Assembly (NCBI GenBank): GCA_024741835.1
Contig: JAENRP010000207.1
Span: 1-64,000 of the forward strand
Source of the DNA: Diplocarpon mali
Lineage: Eukaryota; Ascomycota; Leotiomycetes; Helotiales; Drepanopezizaceae
DNA: 64,000 nt
Direction: 5' to 3'
Below are positions 34,796 to 46,000 of the stretch, piece after piece; position 1 is the stretch's first letter, and each line of letters starts with the position of its first letter. The translations under genes were made by a program, and so were the position numbers. The notes under the pieces are model-generated. The model was not told where the DNA came from, ran no database searches, and saw only the letters and a program-made list of their open reading frames with translations.

Positions 34796-34880
34796 TGTTA
34801 TATAGAAAATAGGCTAAATATGCTAGTATGCGCCCTAAGGTGTGGATTCACATTTTGGCCGAGCGGTATTATGCACAACA
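34796..34880 (+). repeat. TRIM right LTR (85 bp)
   Basis: The inner start TGTTATATAG is mutated; the outer part is kept (TTTTGGCCGAGC, ATGCACAACA). Confidence 0.95.
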
Positions 34881-34885
34881 GGATT

Positions 34886-35478
34886 TGATAGATAACCTAG
34901 CGAAGCTATTTAATAGGTTATATAAATAGATATTACAATCGATAAATACGACTTTAAAGGATAGTTCTTCTTAATTGCCGACTTAGGCTTATATAATATA
35001 ATCTTAGGTTGCAAGTGGTTAGCTAAATAAGATATAATTGTCGATTATAAGAGGAAGAAGCTATATTAGCCTAATGTTTATTAATTAGATTAATAGGACG
35101 CCGATTAGAGAGACTAGCAATAGCTTAATAAGACTAATATCCTTAGACCGCCGAAAGCTCTTAAAGACCCTTTGATTAAGTCTAAGAATATACTAATATA
35201 GGACTTTAATACTTACCTTATTAACTATAAATGATAAAGAGAGGAACTTAATATTAATACCCTCTAACCGATAAATATAGATATATTAATAATCTTAGGG
35301 CTAGCCTTTAGAGTTAGCCTCTATTAGACTAATACTAAGATTAGGTCGGTTACGCTTATAGAACTAGATTATCTCTTTAAAAAAAGAAATAAAAGGACCC
35401 CTTATATCCTAACTTAATGTAAAGCTATCGTTTGCTATCTAGACTTAAGGATAGATAGGACCCCGATTTATATGATAA
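34886..35478 (+). pseudogene. Gypsy-E protease C-terminus and pol linker
   Basis: The frame continues through the TRIM because the insertion plus duplication is 510 bp, a multiple of three. N-I-I-L-G-C-K-W-L-A near 34,995-35,024 is the hallmark end of gypsy aspartic proteases (D-I-I-L-G-x-x-W-L). A linker with I-L-G-L-A-F-R-V near 35,293 follows, to Y-M-I-K-E at the Gypsy-F junction; the next codons resume at 48,965. Confidence 0.82.
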
Positions 35479-35483
35479 AAGAG

Positions 35484-35790
35484 TATAACGGCTGCACCTC
35501 CACTTAGTGCAATTACCTGGGAGTACGGCGTTTTAAGGTTTTGCAATCTCGATTCGATATAGGGTTTTCTCAAATCGACCCTAAAGGTATAAAAGGATAT
35601 TCTTGCATAATATTACGTAAACGGATAAAGAGCCTTAAGCTACTTATATATATAAGGAAGAAGGGCTTTCCCTTAAGGAGGGCTCTCTAACTTCTTCGTT
35701 TCCTTTGTATTAGACCTATAGAATACGCCTTTTGCACTACTCCTTACTCCTATACTTGATCTCGCACTTCGGCGGTTCTATATTATTATA
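35484..35790 (+). repeat. Gypsy-F 5' LTR (307 bp)
   Basis: Starts TATAACGGCTGCACCTCCAC (well kept) and ends TTCTATATTATTATA (eroded from TTCTGTGTCGTTACA). Confidence 0.95.
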
Positions 35791-36253
35791 TTAAATGAAG
35801 AAGTTCTTCTTTACTAGGGACGGCTTTTAATAAAATCCTACTCCTTTTGAAATTCGATTCGCAGTTGTTTCAACTTTCGATAGAGTTAGGATCCTAAAGA
35901 TCTCTTAAATAAACTAAGAGCTTAAGTATAGCTTATTAACTAGTATAATTAAGGAACGCTTTTATTAGCCGGATTTTCTCAACTACTCCTTTTATAGAAG
36001 TGCTATAAGTAGAAGTTAAGAGAGCACTACGCTACTAGAACCCTTTTTCTATAGGACCCCTTTTTAATTAAATTACTATTAAAACCAAAATCGGTAAAAT
36101 GAATTCCCTACTAGCTGGAAGTTAGCAAATACGGAATATACCCGGCTTGTTTAAGGAACTAGCTTCTATAAGGAGTACCTTTACCCTAGCCCCTAGGGCC
36201 GGACCTTCCTTTGCTGCTAAGGGTAAGAGACTATAATGCTATAGCTAAGCTAA
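35791..36253 (+). other. Gypsy-F leader, no gene
   Basis: No coding sequence I can support before the possible gag ATG at about 36,254, and no clear tRNA-derived primer site. Confidence 0.6.
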
Positions 36254-37480
36254 CTAAGATGAATAAGACTTTTTAAACCTAAACGTCTTATAAGGAATAG
36301 TCTTAGGTTTAGAGGAATCCTTATAATACTAAGATTAATCTAATTAATAATTGCAAAGTGAGATTAGTAGGATTGCCTAGGCTATCTTTAGTTTAAAGAC
36401 CTTAGTTTATTAAAGCTAAGAGATAGCTTAGCGCATATATTAGACTATTAAGTAAGAATTTACCTACCTTTGCTAAAGCGAGACTTAGCCTCCTTTAGAA
36501 GTTGATATAAATATAAGATAGCTAAAAATTCAGCTGATTGAAAAGATCACCCCCTTTAATAATAGGACCTCTTTAATATATAAGTAGTAGTTAGCTTTAA
36601 TTTAAGACCGATTATAAGTCAATGCTAACCTATATTCGAATAAGCGAGCTTGCTAAGCCCTTATTTAAAGATCTACTATAGGATAAGCCTAAACGTACCT
36701 TGAACCTTAGTACCTTTTGAAGACTAACCCCTTTCGAAACTATTAAGAAATAGTAGAATTGCTAAGCAGTTACTTTTTAATTAGCTAAGAGGTAGACCTA
36801 TTTCGATCTACTTTTTATTACCTCTATATAAAAGAAGCCGGTTATTTTAAAGAAACTTTCCCTTAGTTTCAAGCCCGATTCTAATCTATTGCGATCTAAG
36901 GAGAGGTCTTAAGATCTAAGTAGTTCTTCTTTATATAAAATAAGATTACCCCTTAGCTTAAAGCTGCTTGCGCTTTAGTTAAGGCCTCTTAAGGGAAGGA
37001 CTATACTATTATAATTAACTAATTAAACGCCTTTAATACTAAATGCTAAAGTAACCAACTTCTTAACCCTTTAATTAGAAGTAAGGCGACCTTAGTATTA
37101 TATTAAAAGATATCCGGTTCGCTCTTTAATAAGGCCGCTCGCGGTCTAAGCGCTAGAAATACTACTTGAGTTTCTAGGCCACTAGCCTCGAAGCCTATTA
37201 CCCCTTTTCGCTAAGATACGCCAGCTAAGGCTAGTTCTCCTGCTTTGCCCTTTAAGCAAGCTACCTACTGGACCTATAGTAAAACTAATTACTATAAGAT
37301 TAAGTGCCCTTCTGCAGGTAAGATTAATGCTTTAAAAGATATAAAGGAAGATGATCCGACTTTGGATTTAATTAAAAATAAGGTCGAAATAGAAGAAGAT
37401 TAGGAAAATGAAAAGGCTTAGGAAAAGACTTTTACTTAAGCCTGCGAAAGTGCAACTTATTAAAGCTAGATCTTAACTCT
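36254..37480 (+). pseudogene. Gypsy-F gag, RIP-inactivated
   Basis: This is a capsid-type region with few recognisable blocks and many RIP stops. The strongest marker is a nucleocapsid knuckle at 37,266-37,307 of spacing x2, x4, x4 reading Y-W-T-Y-S-K-T-N-Y-Y-K-I-K-C: three of four zinc ligands became Tyr through TpG or CpA mutation. An acidic stretch follows (E-D near 37,345-37,400). Start and end are approximate. Confidence 0.7.
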
Positions 37481-40400
37481 TTAATAGGAGGGAAGCAATT
37501 CCTAACCTCTTATACTATTAGTATAAATGGACTTAGAGTATTATTATTAGCTTTAGCAAATACTAAAGCCTTTAATTACCTATTCTTAAATCGTTCCCTT
37601 TCTATATATCTTTTAAGAGCAATTGGCTTTAAAATTCTTCCTTTTCCAACCCTTATTCCTATCTATAGATTTTAAAATACCATTTGCGCATAAGCTACGT
37701 ACTATATACGCTTTTACTTAATAATTAATAGAAAGCGTATTTATAACTGCCTTTAGGTTATTCTTAACCTAGGCTAGCGCAATGCTATTATTAGAGTCAA
37801 ATGGATGCGCCGATTCCGACTTAAACTTAATCCGAAGGAAAACCGATTTATATAGTCTTTATATTACCCCCTATCTTCCTAATTTGCAAAGGAAATTATC
37901 ATTTATCTTCCCCCTTTTAAAGGACTTTAGATCCGATCTGATTATTAAGCTAATATTAATTATAGAGAACGAGAAATAGCTATAGATAAAGCTTAATAGA
38001 TTAATAGAAGATAGTCCTATATTAATTTAATAGCTTTAGCCAAGCGCGAGATCCTTATTACTATTATTAAGCTAGTACCCTTGCCTATGATTAAGCTAGA
38101 TCTGGGAATACTACTTAATATAAATCGACTATATTCTGACCTTATTTGCAAATGCCCTAAAGCCGCAGTTCCTATTTGCGAAATTAGTACTAACGCCTTT
38201 TATTATAATATAAAGCATAAGGAGACTGAGTTCTTTTAAACTAATATTTATAAAGTGGATAGGATTTTAAAGGAAAGATATAAGCCTAAGAATCCTAATA
38301 TCGAAAAGCTAATCAACGATCGACTTTTAAAATAGTACTAATCTTTAAGATAAGCCTTTTTAAAAAGGGATGCAGATACCCTCTCTCCCTATTAGTACTA
38401 CAATTATAAGATATAGTTAAAAGGGCCCTTGCCTAATGCCTATTCGCCCCTCTACCGCCAATCTACTAAGGAGCTTAAGGTTATAAAGGAGTACTTACTT
38501 AAGAATTTAAATAAAGGCTTTATTAAGATAAGTACTAGCCCCTTTGCTTTGCTAGTACTATTTATAAAGAAGGCCGACGGTAGCCTTCGATTTTATATAG
38601 ACTACCGGAAGTTAAACGCACTAACTTAAAAGGACGCTTACCCGATTCTAAGGATAGACAAGCTTTTAAAGTAAGTATCTAAAGCTAAGATTTTTATAAA
38701 GTTAGATATTTAAGCCGCTTTCAATCGAATACAAATGGACCTTGAATTAAAGGAATATACTACCTTTCGAATAAGGTACAGATCCTATAAATGCAAGGTT
38801 CTCCCATTTGGCCTCTATAATAGACCTAGTACTTACTAGCAGTATATAAATAACGTTCTTTTAGATTACTTAAATGATTTTTATATAGTGTATTTAGATA
38901 ATATTTTGATTTACTTTAAGAACGTTAAGGAGTACTAGGGCCATATTGAAAGGGTACTGAAACGACTCTTAGAGGCTGGCTTTTAAGTAGATATTAAGAA
39001 GTGCGAGTTTTATATTACTTAAACTTAATATCTTAAATATATTCTAATAATAATTAGGATCGAACCAGACCTTAAAAAGGTTGAACTATTACGCAATTAG
39101 AAGTACTTAAAAACTATTACTAAAGTGAAGTCTTACTTAAGATTTTATAGGTTCTATTAATAATTTATTTGCAACTTTAGGCTAATCGCCAAACCCCTTT
39201 CTATTCTAACCTAACTAATAGTGCCTTAGAATTAGATAGAAGAGTGCCGAATTGCTTTTGAAGAGCTTTGCAAGTAGCTGCTCTCGATTCAGCAGATTTA
39301 CTATTTTAACCCTAACTTACTTATAAAGCTAGAAACTAATGCCTCTAATAGCGTTATCGCTAGAGTACTTTCTTAGCAATACTCTAATAAGCAATAGTAC
39401 CTAATCGGCTTCTATTTATATATACTCTTTAGCTACGAACTTAATTGGGAAATATATAATAAGGAACTCTTTGCTATTATTAAATCCTGCTATAAATGGA
39501 GACCTAAGCTTATATTACTTAAGGAGTGAGTTAATATTTACTCAGATTACCGCTCCTTTAAATACTTTATAACTATTAAGGTTCTGATTGCAAAATAGTA
39601 CTAATAGATAGAATTCCTATTTGACTTCAATTTTCGAATCGTATATATTCTTAGCAAAGATAACCAAAAGGCTAATATTCTTAGCCGCTAAGAGTAGGAT
39701 ATGCCAGTTTATAAATAAGCGAAGCTAGATAGCCGATCCTAGGTTCTGATTTCCTTAGCCTAGTTAGACCCTTAAATTAATACCGAACTAGTTGAAAAAT
39801 TTCTTGCTGAATCTGCCGAAGGCACCTTTGCCCTAATATCAACTGATACTCCCGATTCGACTCTAAATCGACTTAAGGATTCCTTTAATTTAATTAAGAA
39901 GCTTTATTAAAATAATTGCAAATCCTTTTAAGAGATTCGCGCCAACCTCCTTAAGAACTACTTCTTAAAAGATAGATTGCTTTACTTTAAGGAGTATCTT
40001 TGCATATACTATAATACTCCCTTATGTACTTATCTAATTTAAAAAGCTTATAACCAACCTTTAAGCGCATACCTTAGTAGCTTAAAGACCTATTAGCTAC
40101 TTGCTCTTAAGTACTATTAGGTCGGGATAGGTTCGGATTGCAAAAGATTTATTATAAACTATAGACCTTATCAATTCTCACATTCGAAGACAACTAAATA
40201 ATAAGGCCTTTTATAGCCTTTTCCTATTCCTAACTATCCTATATAGCACTTATATATAGATTTTAAGGATTTCCCTCTTAATAAGTACGGTTTTGATTAA
40301 ATCCTGGTTTTTATAGACCGACTTAGTAAGAGTGCTATTACGATCCCTTATTATAAAGATATCGACGCTTAAGGAACTGCCCGATTGTTCGTTTAATAGA

Positions 40401-41419
40401 TATATCGATTCGACTATACTCTAGAGATAATTACCTCCAACTAAGGCCCCTAATTCGTCTCCTCATTTTAAAGAGAGTTCTGCTGTATTATTAGTACTAA
40501 GATTAAACTCTCTATAGCATACTATAAGGAGACTAACGGCCAAACGGAGATTATGAATAAGTATATTGATTTAAGGCTATAGCCTTTTATTAATTACTAT
40601 TAAGATAATTAAAGTAAACTGATTCCATTAATAGATTATATACAATCGACTCTCCTTTACGCTTTAATTAGTATAACCTTATATTAGCTTAAGTATAGAG
40701 TTATACCTTAAATAAGTTAGGACTAGATCTTGCTAAAAACGTCTAGCCTATAAGAGAAATTGAACTAAGCAAAGGCTAGGCTTATAGTAGAAAGGATGCA
40801 TACAGCTTAGGAAGTAGCAAAAGGCAATATAGAACGCGCTTAAAAGAAAATGCGTAAATCTATAAATCAATACTAAAGGGAGATTGATTAGAAACTTAAA
40901 GATATAGTCTACCTTTTAATAAAAAACCTTAAGAATTACCGTCTTAATAGGAAACTGGCCAATTAATAGGATAGCCCTTTTAAGGTTCTTAAGAAGGTAG
41001 GTAATTTATATTAGATCAAGCTGCCTATAGGTTCTATAATATATAATATCTTCACGCTAGAGCTATTATTTAAAGATTTGCAAAACCCTTTATTAAGTTA
41101 GGAATAACCCTAGCCTATTATAGAAAAGATCGCTAGGTAAGAAGAATATAAAGTATTTGAGATATTAAGTATACGCTTATCTTAAGGGAACTTAGAGTAC
41201 TAGGTCAAATGGATTAGTTATAACCTTAATCCTAGTTAGTATTACGCCTTAAATTTTGCAGGATCCTTATATAAGATTTACGACTTTTATTAAGCTAATC
41301 CTATAAAGCTAGGACTACTTTAAAACCTATAAGCTTAGCTAAAGGCTTAGGAAAGTGGTATAGAAGATTATAGTCACTTAGAAGATAATAGGCCAGATGC
41401 GAAATAGGTTAGTAAATAA
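37481..41419 (+). pseudogene. Gypsy-F pol: protease, reverse transcriptase, RNase H, integrase, chromodomain
   Basis: The best open stretches are 37,782-37,979 (protease end) and 38,429-38,629 (reverse transcriptase start, with Y-I-D-Y-R-K-L-N-A). The core Y-L-D-N-I-L-I-Y near 38,890 has lost its second Asp. RNase H starts with E-T-N-A-S-N near 39,329, where T-D-A-S is expected. Integrase shows D-R-L-S-K-S-A near 40,315, Q-F-V-S-S-F near 40,448 and N-G-Q-T-E-I-M-N-K-Y near 40,529, with the catalytic Glu retained. The chromodomain lies at about 41,141-41,330: E-E-Y-K-V-F-E-I-L, then Y-x-V-K-W-I-S-Y-N, with two aromatic-cage-type positions and Trp preserved. Stop TAA at 41,417-41,419. Confidence 0.9.
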
Positions 41420-41423
41420 ATCT

Positions 41424-41428
41424 NNNNN
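41424..41428. other. Assembly gap (5 N) beside an A-run
   Basis: Five N interrupt the sequence just after the pol stop and before A9. True length is unknown, so the frame relation between pol and the following region cannot be trusted. Confidence 0.95.
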
Positions 41429-41429
41429 A

Positions 41430-42440
41430 AAAAAAAAGGAGAAAAATAATAAAAATATAAAAACAATAATACTAGGCCTACTGCCCCTCCCTCCCCTTCC
41501 TTATAACTCCTCTAACCCCTCCTCCTCTACGCTTAAGGAGACGAGCTCTAACTCTATTCTAGAGCTGGAACTCGCCTCTTAAATACGCCTCCGCCTAAAA
41601 TGACCCCAACCTCCTTTTGCTATTGCTAGCGCCGCCCTACTAGCTGCTACGCCTAACGCTACCCTTGCTATTATAAGCCCCCCTCTCCTTATAAGAGACT
41701 CTGCTACTATAGTAGTCCGCTTTACCAACGTAGTAATAGACCTTAAGAGGCTTAGCATAGTTCGGCTGGATTGCTTTAACCTTGCTAGCCGAGACTCGAT
41801 AAGGTCGCCGCACTCCTATAAGAAAGTTAATAATCGATTCGATACTAATTCGGATTTAACTTATAGCAACCGTCGCCTAGATCCCCTTTAGCTAGCTTGC
41901 TATAGCCTTAGCTATAGAGCGGAGCTTTATAAGGCTAGCGCGCTTAAGTTGAGTGCGGCTAGTCAGAGCCTCCGCGCTAGCTACTAGTAGGAGGTTAATA
42001 AGGATTTAAGCGCGCTAGACCGCCTTTTAATAGAGCATCTCGCGGTTCCCTATTGAAACCGCCTAAGCGTTATTATTATTATTATCGCTGCTATTATCCT
42101 CCTCTTATTGCTAGGCAGCCTTCCCCTGCTACTCCTTAAGGGCCGCAGATAGTACTGCGAACTCCTTATTAATATAAGAGGGAAGCTATAAATAAGTATT
42201 AGCGCGACCAGAACTTTAGACTCAATTCGGGGTACTTATAAGGATGCACTCCGCCTTTTACTCCTAGCATTAGTAGCACTTCTTACTATATTCTAATTCA
42301 AACTCGCACTTATATATAATATCGCATATAAAGCGCTGCATGCACTAGTAGTAATAAATGCGATAGGCTACTGCAAGGGCACCTAATAGCAGGGGAATTG
42401 GCACTATGCGTATTAGACGCGATTCGACCTTAGACTAAGG
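41430..42440 (+). pseudogene. Unidentified open region after Gypsy-F pol, with hydrophobic C-terminal segments
   Basis: One frame stays mostly open for about 330 codons, with few stops for this window. It starts Lys/Asn-rich after the gap, then P/S-rich (41,480-41,580), then a stretch including V-V-R-F-T-N-V-V-I-D-L-K-R-L. At 42,069-42,137 it reads V-I-I-I-I-I-A-A-I-I then L-L-L-L-L-G-S-L-P-L-L-L-L, followed by K-G-R-R, a typical membrane-anchor layout. A second hydrophobic stretch lies near 42,253-42,297. Base composition is GC-richer than pol. It could be an envelope-like third gene, captured host sequence, or chance openness in pyrimidine-rich DNA. I do not recognise the protein. Confidence 0.4.
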
Positions 42441-42551
42441 CAAACTTACTTATAGTAGTTAATAGTAGTAATAGTAATTGTTTCTACTACTATGCATTAG
42501 CCCTGCGCTATAGTAGTAGGAGTAGGGGACTTATGCGATTATATATAATTA

Positions 42552-42746
42552 TATTGAGCTTAAGTAAGTCGGCGCAGTAGGTATAGGAAACTTCTAAAGG
42601 TCGATAGTCGATATATTAGTAAGAGTTAGGGAAGGAAGGTTACCCCTTTCTTCCCTATAGCTATATACGTATCAATATCCTACTAACTAAGCAGTAGGGT
42701 CATATGACAATATATTAGAGTAATAGCTATATCACCTATCTTAATA
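42552..42746 (-). repeat. Copia-1c 3' LTR (195 bp)
   Basis: Minus-strand LTR from TATTAAGATAGG (at 42,746) to CTTACTTAAGCTCAATA (at 42,552). Confidence 0.94.
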
Positions 42747-42883
42747 CCCTTACTTAGACCTTACTCCGATTGACTTGCAGTTAGGAAAATAATAATTATC
42801 CTTTTGCGCTAATCCAACTCCTAAGTATCTCTCTAAATTAAAAACAATCAATTAATAGCAACCTCTATTAAAATCACTAATCT

Positions 42884-43035
42884 TACTCGTAGGGTAGGAC
42901 TAAGAGTCAAATTTCCTAAAAGATATTCCTTTATAAGACTATATGACTTGACTTGCAATCCAGGCCTAAGAGTCGATTTAAAAACTTTCTTTTATAAGAC
43001 TATGTAACCTAACTTATAAGGCAGGCCTAGGAGTC
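42884..43035 (-). repeat. Three palindromic units after pol (Copia-1c)
   Basis: Units at about 42,884-42,910, 42,949-42,976 and 43,010-43,035, the same trio as in the sister copies. Confidence 0.85.
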
Positions 43036-43039
43036 GTCC

Positions 43040-46000
43040 TTAAGCCTATTAAGCCCTTACTATCTTCTATAACCTTAGTATATCTTTAAACGCTTTAAAC
43101 TTTGCAACTGTCTCTAGTAGCTTTATAAATCTATCTACTACTATTCGATTAGTTAGGATATAGGTAATTAATAACTTATTCTTCGTAATAAGGTCGCAGA
43201 TAAAGTAGTAAGCAATATTAATATATTTCGATCGCTTATATAAATATAGATTCTTTATAAGTGCAATTGCCTTTATATTATCTACTTAGAGATTAATATA
43301 GTTCTTATCTTATTTAATATACTTAGCGAAACCTATATCTTTTAAAACTTAGGCGATCTATAATCCTTACTTGCAATTTGATAATATTAATATATATTCG
43401 GCCTTAGTACTTGCAGTAGCTATTGATTTCTACTTCCTACTTCCTTATAATATAGGTCTGCTATATAGTACTACTACACTTTCAGATATACTTTTCCGAC
43501 CTTTTATATTTGCCTAATCGGAATTAGTATATACCTTAAGCTTTACGCTTATATATTTCATTAGTCTATATCTTACCTTTTATATGATTGTCAATTAAAG
43601 GTACCTTTTAAGTCGCTTGACTACATTCTTATATTAAATCGTCGGATCCTTTAAGTTCTAACTAAGTTGCTTAATAATAAAGGCGATATCTGGTCTTATA
43701 TATACTATAGTATATATAATCGCTCTAATATCCTATTAGTACTTCTTCAGATCTCCTTTCTACTTATTTTTATTAGTAGGCTCTAACTTATTATACTTTC
43801 CTTCGATTAGAATACGCTTTAGCTTAAAGTTGGGAGTATAAGTAGAGAGTCCTATTCGGTCTAAGATCTTCTTAATATACTGCTCTTAATTCAACTAGAG
43901 TTCTTAAGTAGAGCAGTTCCTTATGATGCAGATGCTAAGGATCTTATAAATTCCCTTTAGATCCTTAGTATTAAAACGTTTCCGAATCGTTATAAAGAAC
44001 CAATCCAATTAAGTAGTTGTTTTCGCAACTATAGCAATATTGTCGATATATAATAGTAATTTGATTCTACGCTTAGTATAAGTAAATAGATAAGGGTCAG
44101 CTAAGCTTTAAATAAATCCTATTTTCACTAAAGTAGAGCTATATAAGAGGTTTTAATCATAAGCTGATTGTTTAAGCCTATAGATACTGCAAAGTATATA
44201 AAGAGAGTGGCCAGCGCGTATAAGAATACTATTAGGTTAGGAGAGAAAAATCCATTCCTTTATAATTGCTTTAGTAAATGCATTTTTAATATTATACTAT
44301 CTATATTTAAGGTCCTTAGCAGCTACTATCGCTATGAATATGCGAAAGGTATCTATGCGAACTATTGGCATAAACGTATTGAAATAGTCTTCTCTATACT
44401 ATTAGGAGAAGCCCTTAGCTATAAGCCTTGCCTTATAACGCTCTAGGGTTCCATCTATATATATCTTAATTGTAAAGACCCACTTTATTAATACTAGGTT
44501 CACGTCCTTTAGCATTGGTTCTTCTATTTATATGCCATTTGCAATAAAAGAGCTTATTTCCTCTTAGATTACCTTATTCTATACTGCTCTATTCTCTAAG
44601 TTATTAATAGCTTTATTATATATCTTTAGAAGAGAGATTTTCATTATCTCCCTAGTAGCTAAGAATATATTATCTTTATTAAAGCTTTATTAAAGTTCGA
44701 GCTTATAGATCCTATGCGCTATTATAGCCTAGATATACTTAGACTCGCGTTCATTTAAGGTATCTTTCGGTTCTAGGTCTCTATTCCTCTTTAAGGATAT
44801 AGGTTCAGCTATAGGTTCTATAGGCTTATTATTTAAGGAACCGCTTTTTAATAGTAGAGGCTTATTATTACTTATACCTATTTTAGGAATATCCTTTATT
44901 ATAAGCGCTTTAACTAAAGGGATGACGATATTAAAGTTGTTCTATACTTTAGGCAGTTCGCAGACAATAGGAATAGTCTATTCGGCCTTTGGACGACTAG
45001 CTGATCGTCAATTAGCAAGTGCGCTTAATATACTTAAGCTAAGAGAAAGGGGTTATTAGTTTAGCTTAATAGTATTACTATCGAGTGGTATACCTTACGA
45101 ATCTTTAGGTATATAAAGCTTTAAAGATAGCTCTTTCCTATTTTAAGATTCGTTAAACTCAATTACTAAGGATATAATTACTTGCCTTAGATCTAGCGCG
45201 TATACTATCTATTGCTTTATTATCTATTTAATATACTTAATAAATATATACTCTTTACCTTAATCTATTAGCTTCTTACTCTTTATACCTATAGGCTAGG
45301 ACTTTGGGCTAATATAAGAGTAGCAAACGCTTTTAAAGACGCAGATATAGTCTAAGCTTAGTTTCTATCTGAAATATACCTTATATAGTAATATTTAGAT
45401 GCTATTAACTATTAGTCTACTACCTATTCTATTTTGTAAGTATGCGTTTGCTTTAATCGCAAGGTCCTAGAATTCTAATAGTAGGTTAGCATCTTATAGT
45501 AGAGCGCGATAGTCAGTCTCTACTTACTAAATGCTTTACTTAGCAATGCCATTCTAATAGGAACCTTTATATATTATAGTTAGTTTATAATAAACTCCTT
45601 ATTTTGCCTATTTATTAAGCTTTACCTTAATCTTTAATATATTATTAGACTTAATAATTATTAGCTTTAATTAAGTCTAGCATTCCTCTATCACTTTCTA
45701 AGTTTCCAACTTTTCTATAAGCTTAGATTTAGTCCTAGTGCAAATGGTCTATATCTATTAAGTGGAGTTATCTACTATTTGAGAAAACCAATTATTTTCT
45801 CTAATTAAGGTTGTAAATAGTCTAGTAGTATTAATAGATATTAGCGCTAGTATCGAATCTTTCTATAGACTAAGCTTAGTTTGCGTCCAATTTCGAAGTT
45901 TTATCAGCTTGCAAATTCGGCACACTAGGCGATCCTTTAGTACTTAGATCTTCCATTTTAAAGTCAAGACCTTATATAAGCCCTTTAATTTCTTTAGCCT

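Larger units (their letters stand above)
34376..34880 (+). mobile_element. TRIM-like miniature LTR retrotransposon (505 bp)
   Basis: Two 85-bp LTRs (34,376-34,460 and 34,796-34,880) begin TGTTAT and end CACAACA, flanked by GGATT at 34,371-34,375 and 34,881-34,885. GTTATAAGCCCTA follows the left LTR as a primer-binding site, and CCTAGGGGGTG precedes the right LTR as a polypurine tract. The 335-bp interior has no coding frame. It is markedly richer in CpG and CpA than its surroundings, which suggests light RIP. It must have moved with proteins supplied in trans. The shared primer site with Copia-B (GTTATAAGCCCTAT) suggests a copia partner, but the LTRs do not match any family here. It lies inside the Gypsy-E protease. 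Confidence 0.93.

Noticed and set aside
44168..44446. Plus-strand open frame of 92 codons, repeated on the minus strand at 56,292-56,531
   Set aside because: Antisense of Copia-1c and 1d reverse transcriptase.
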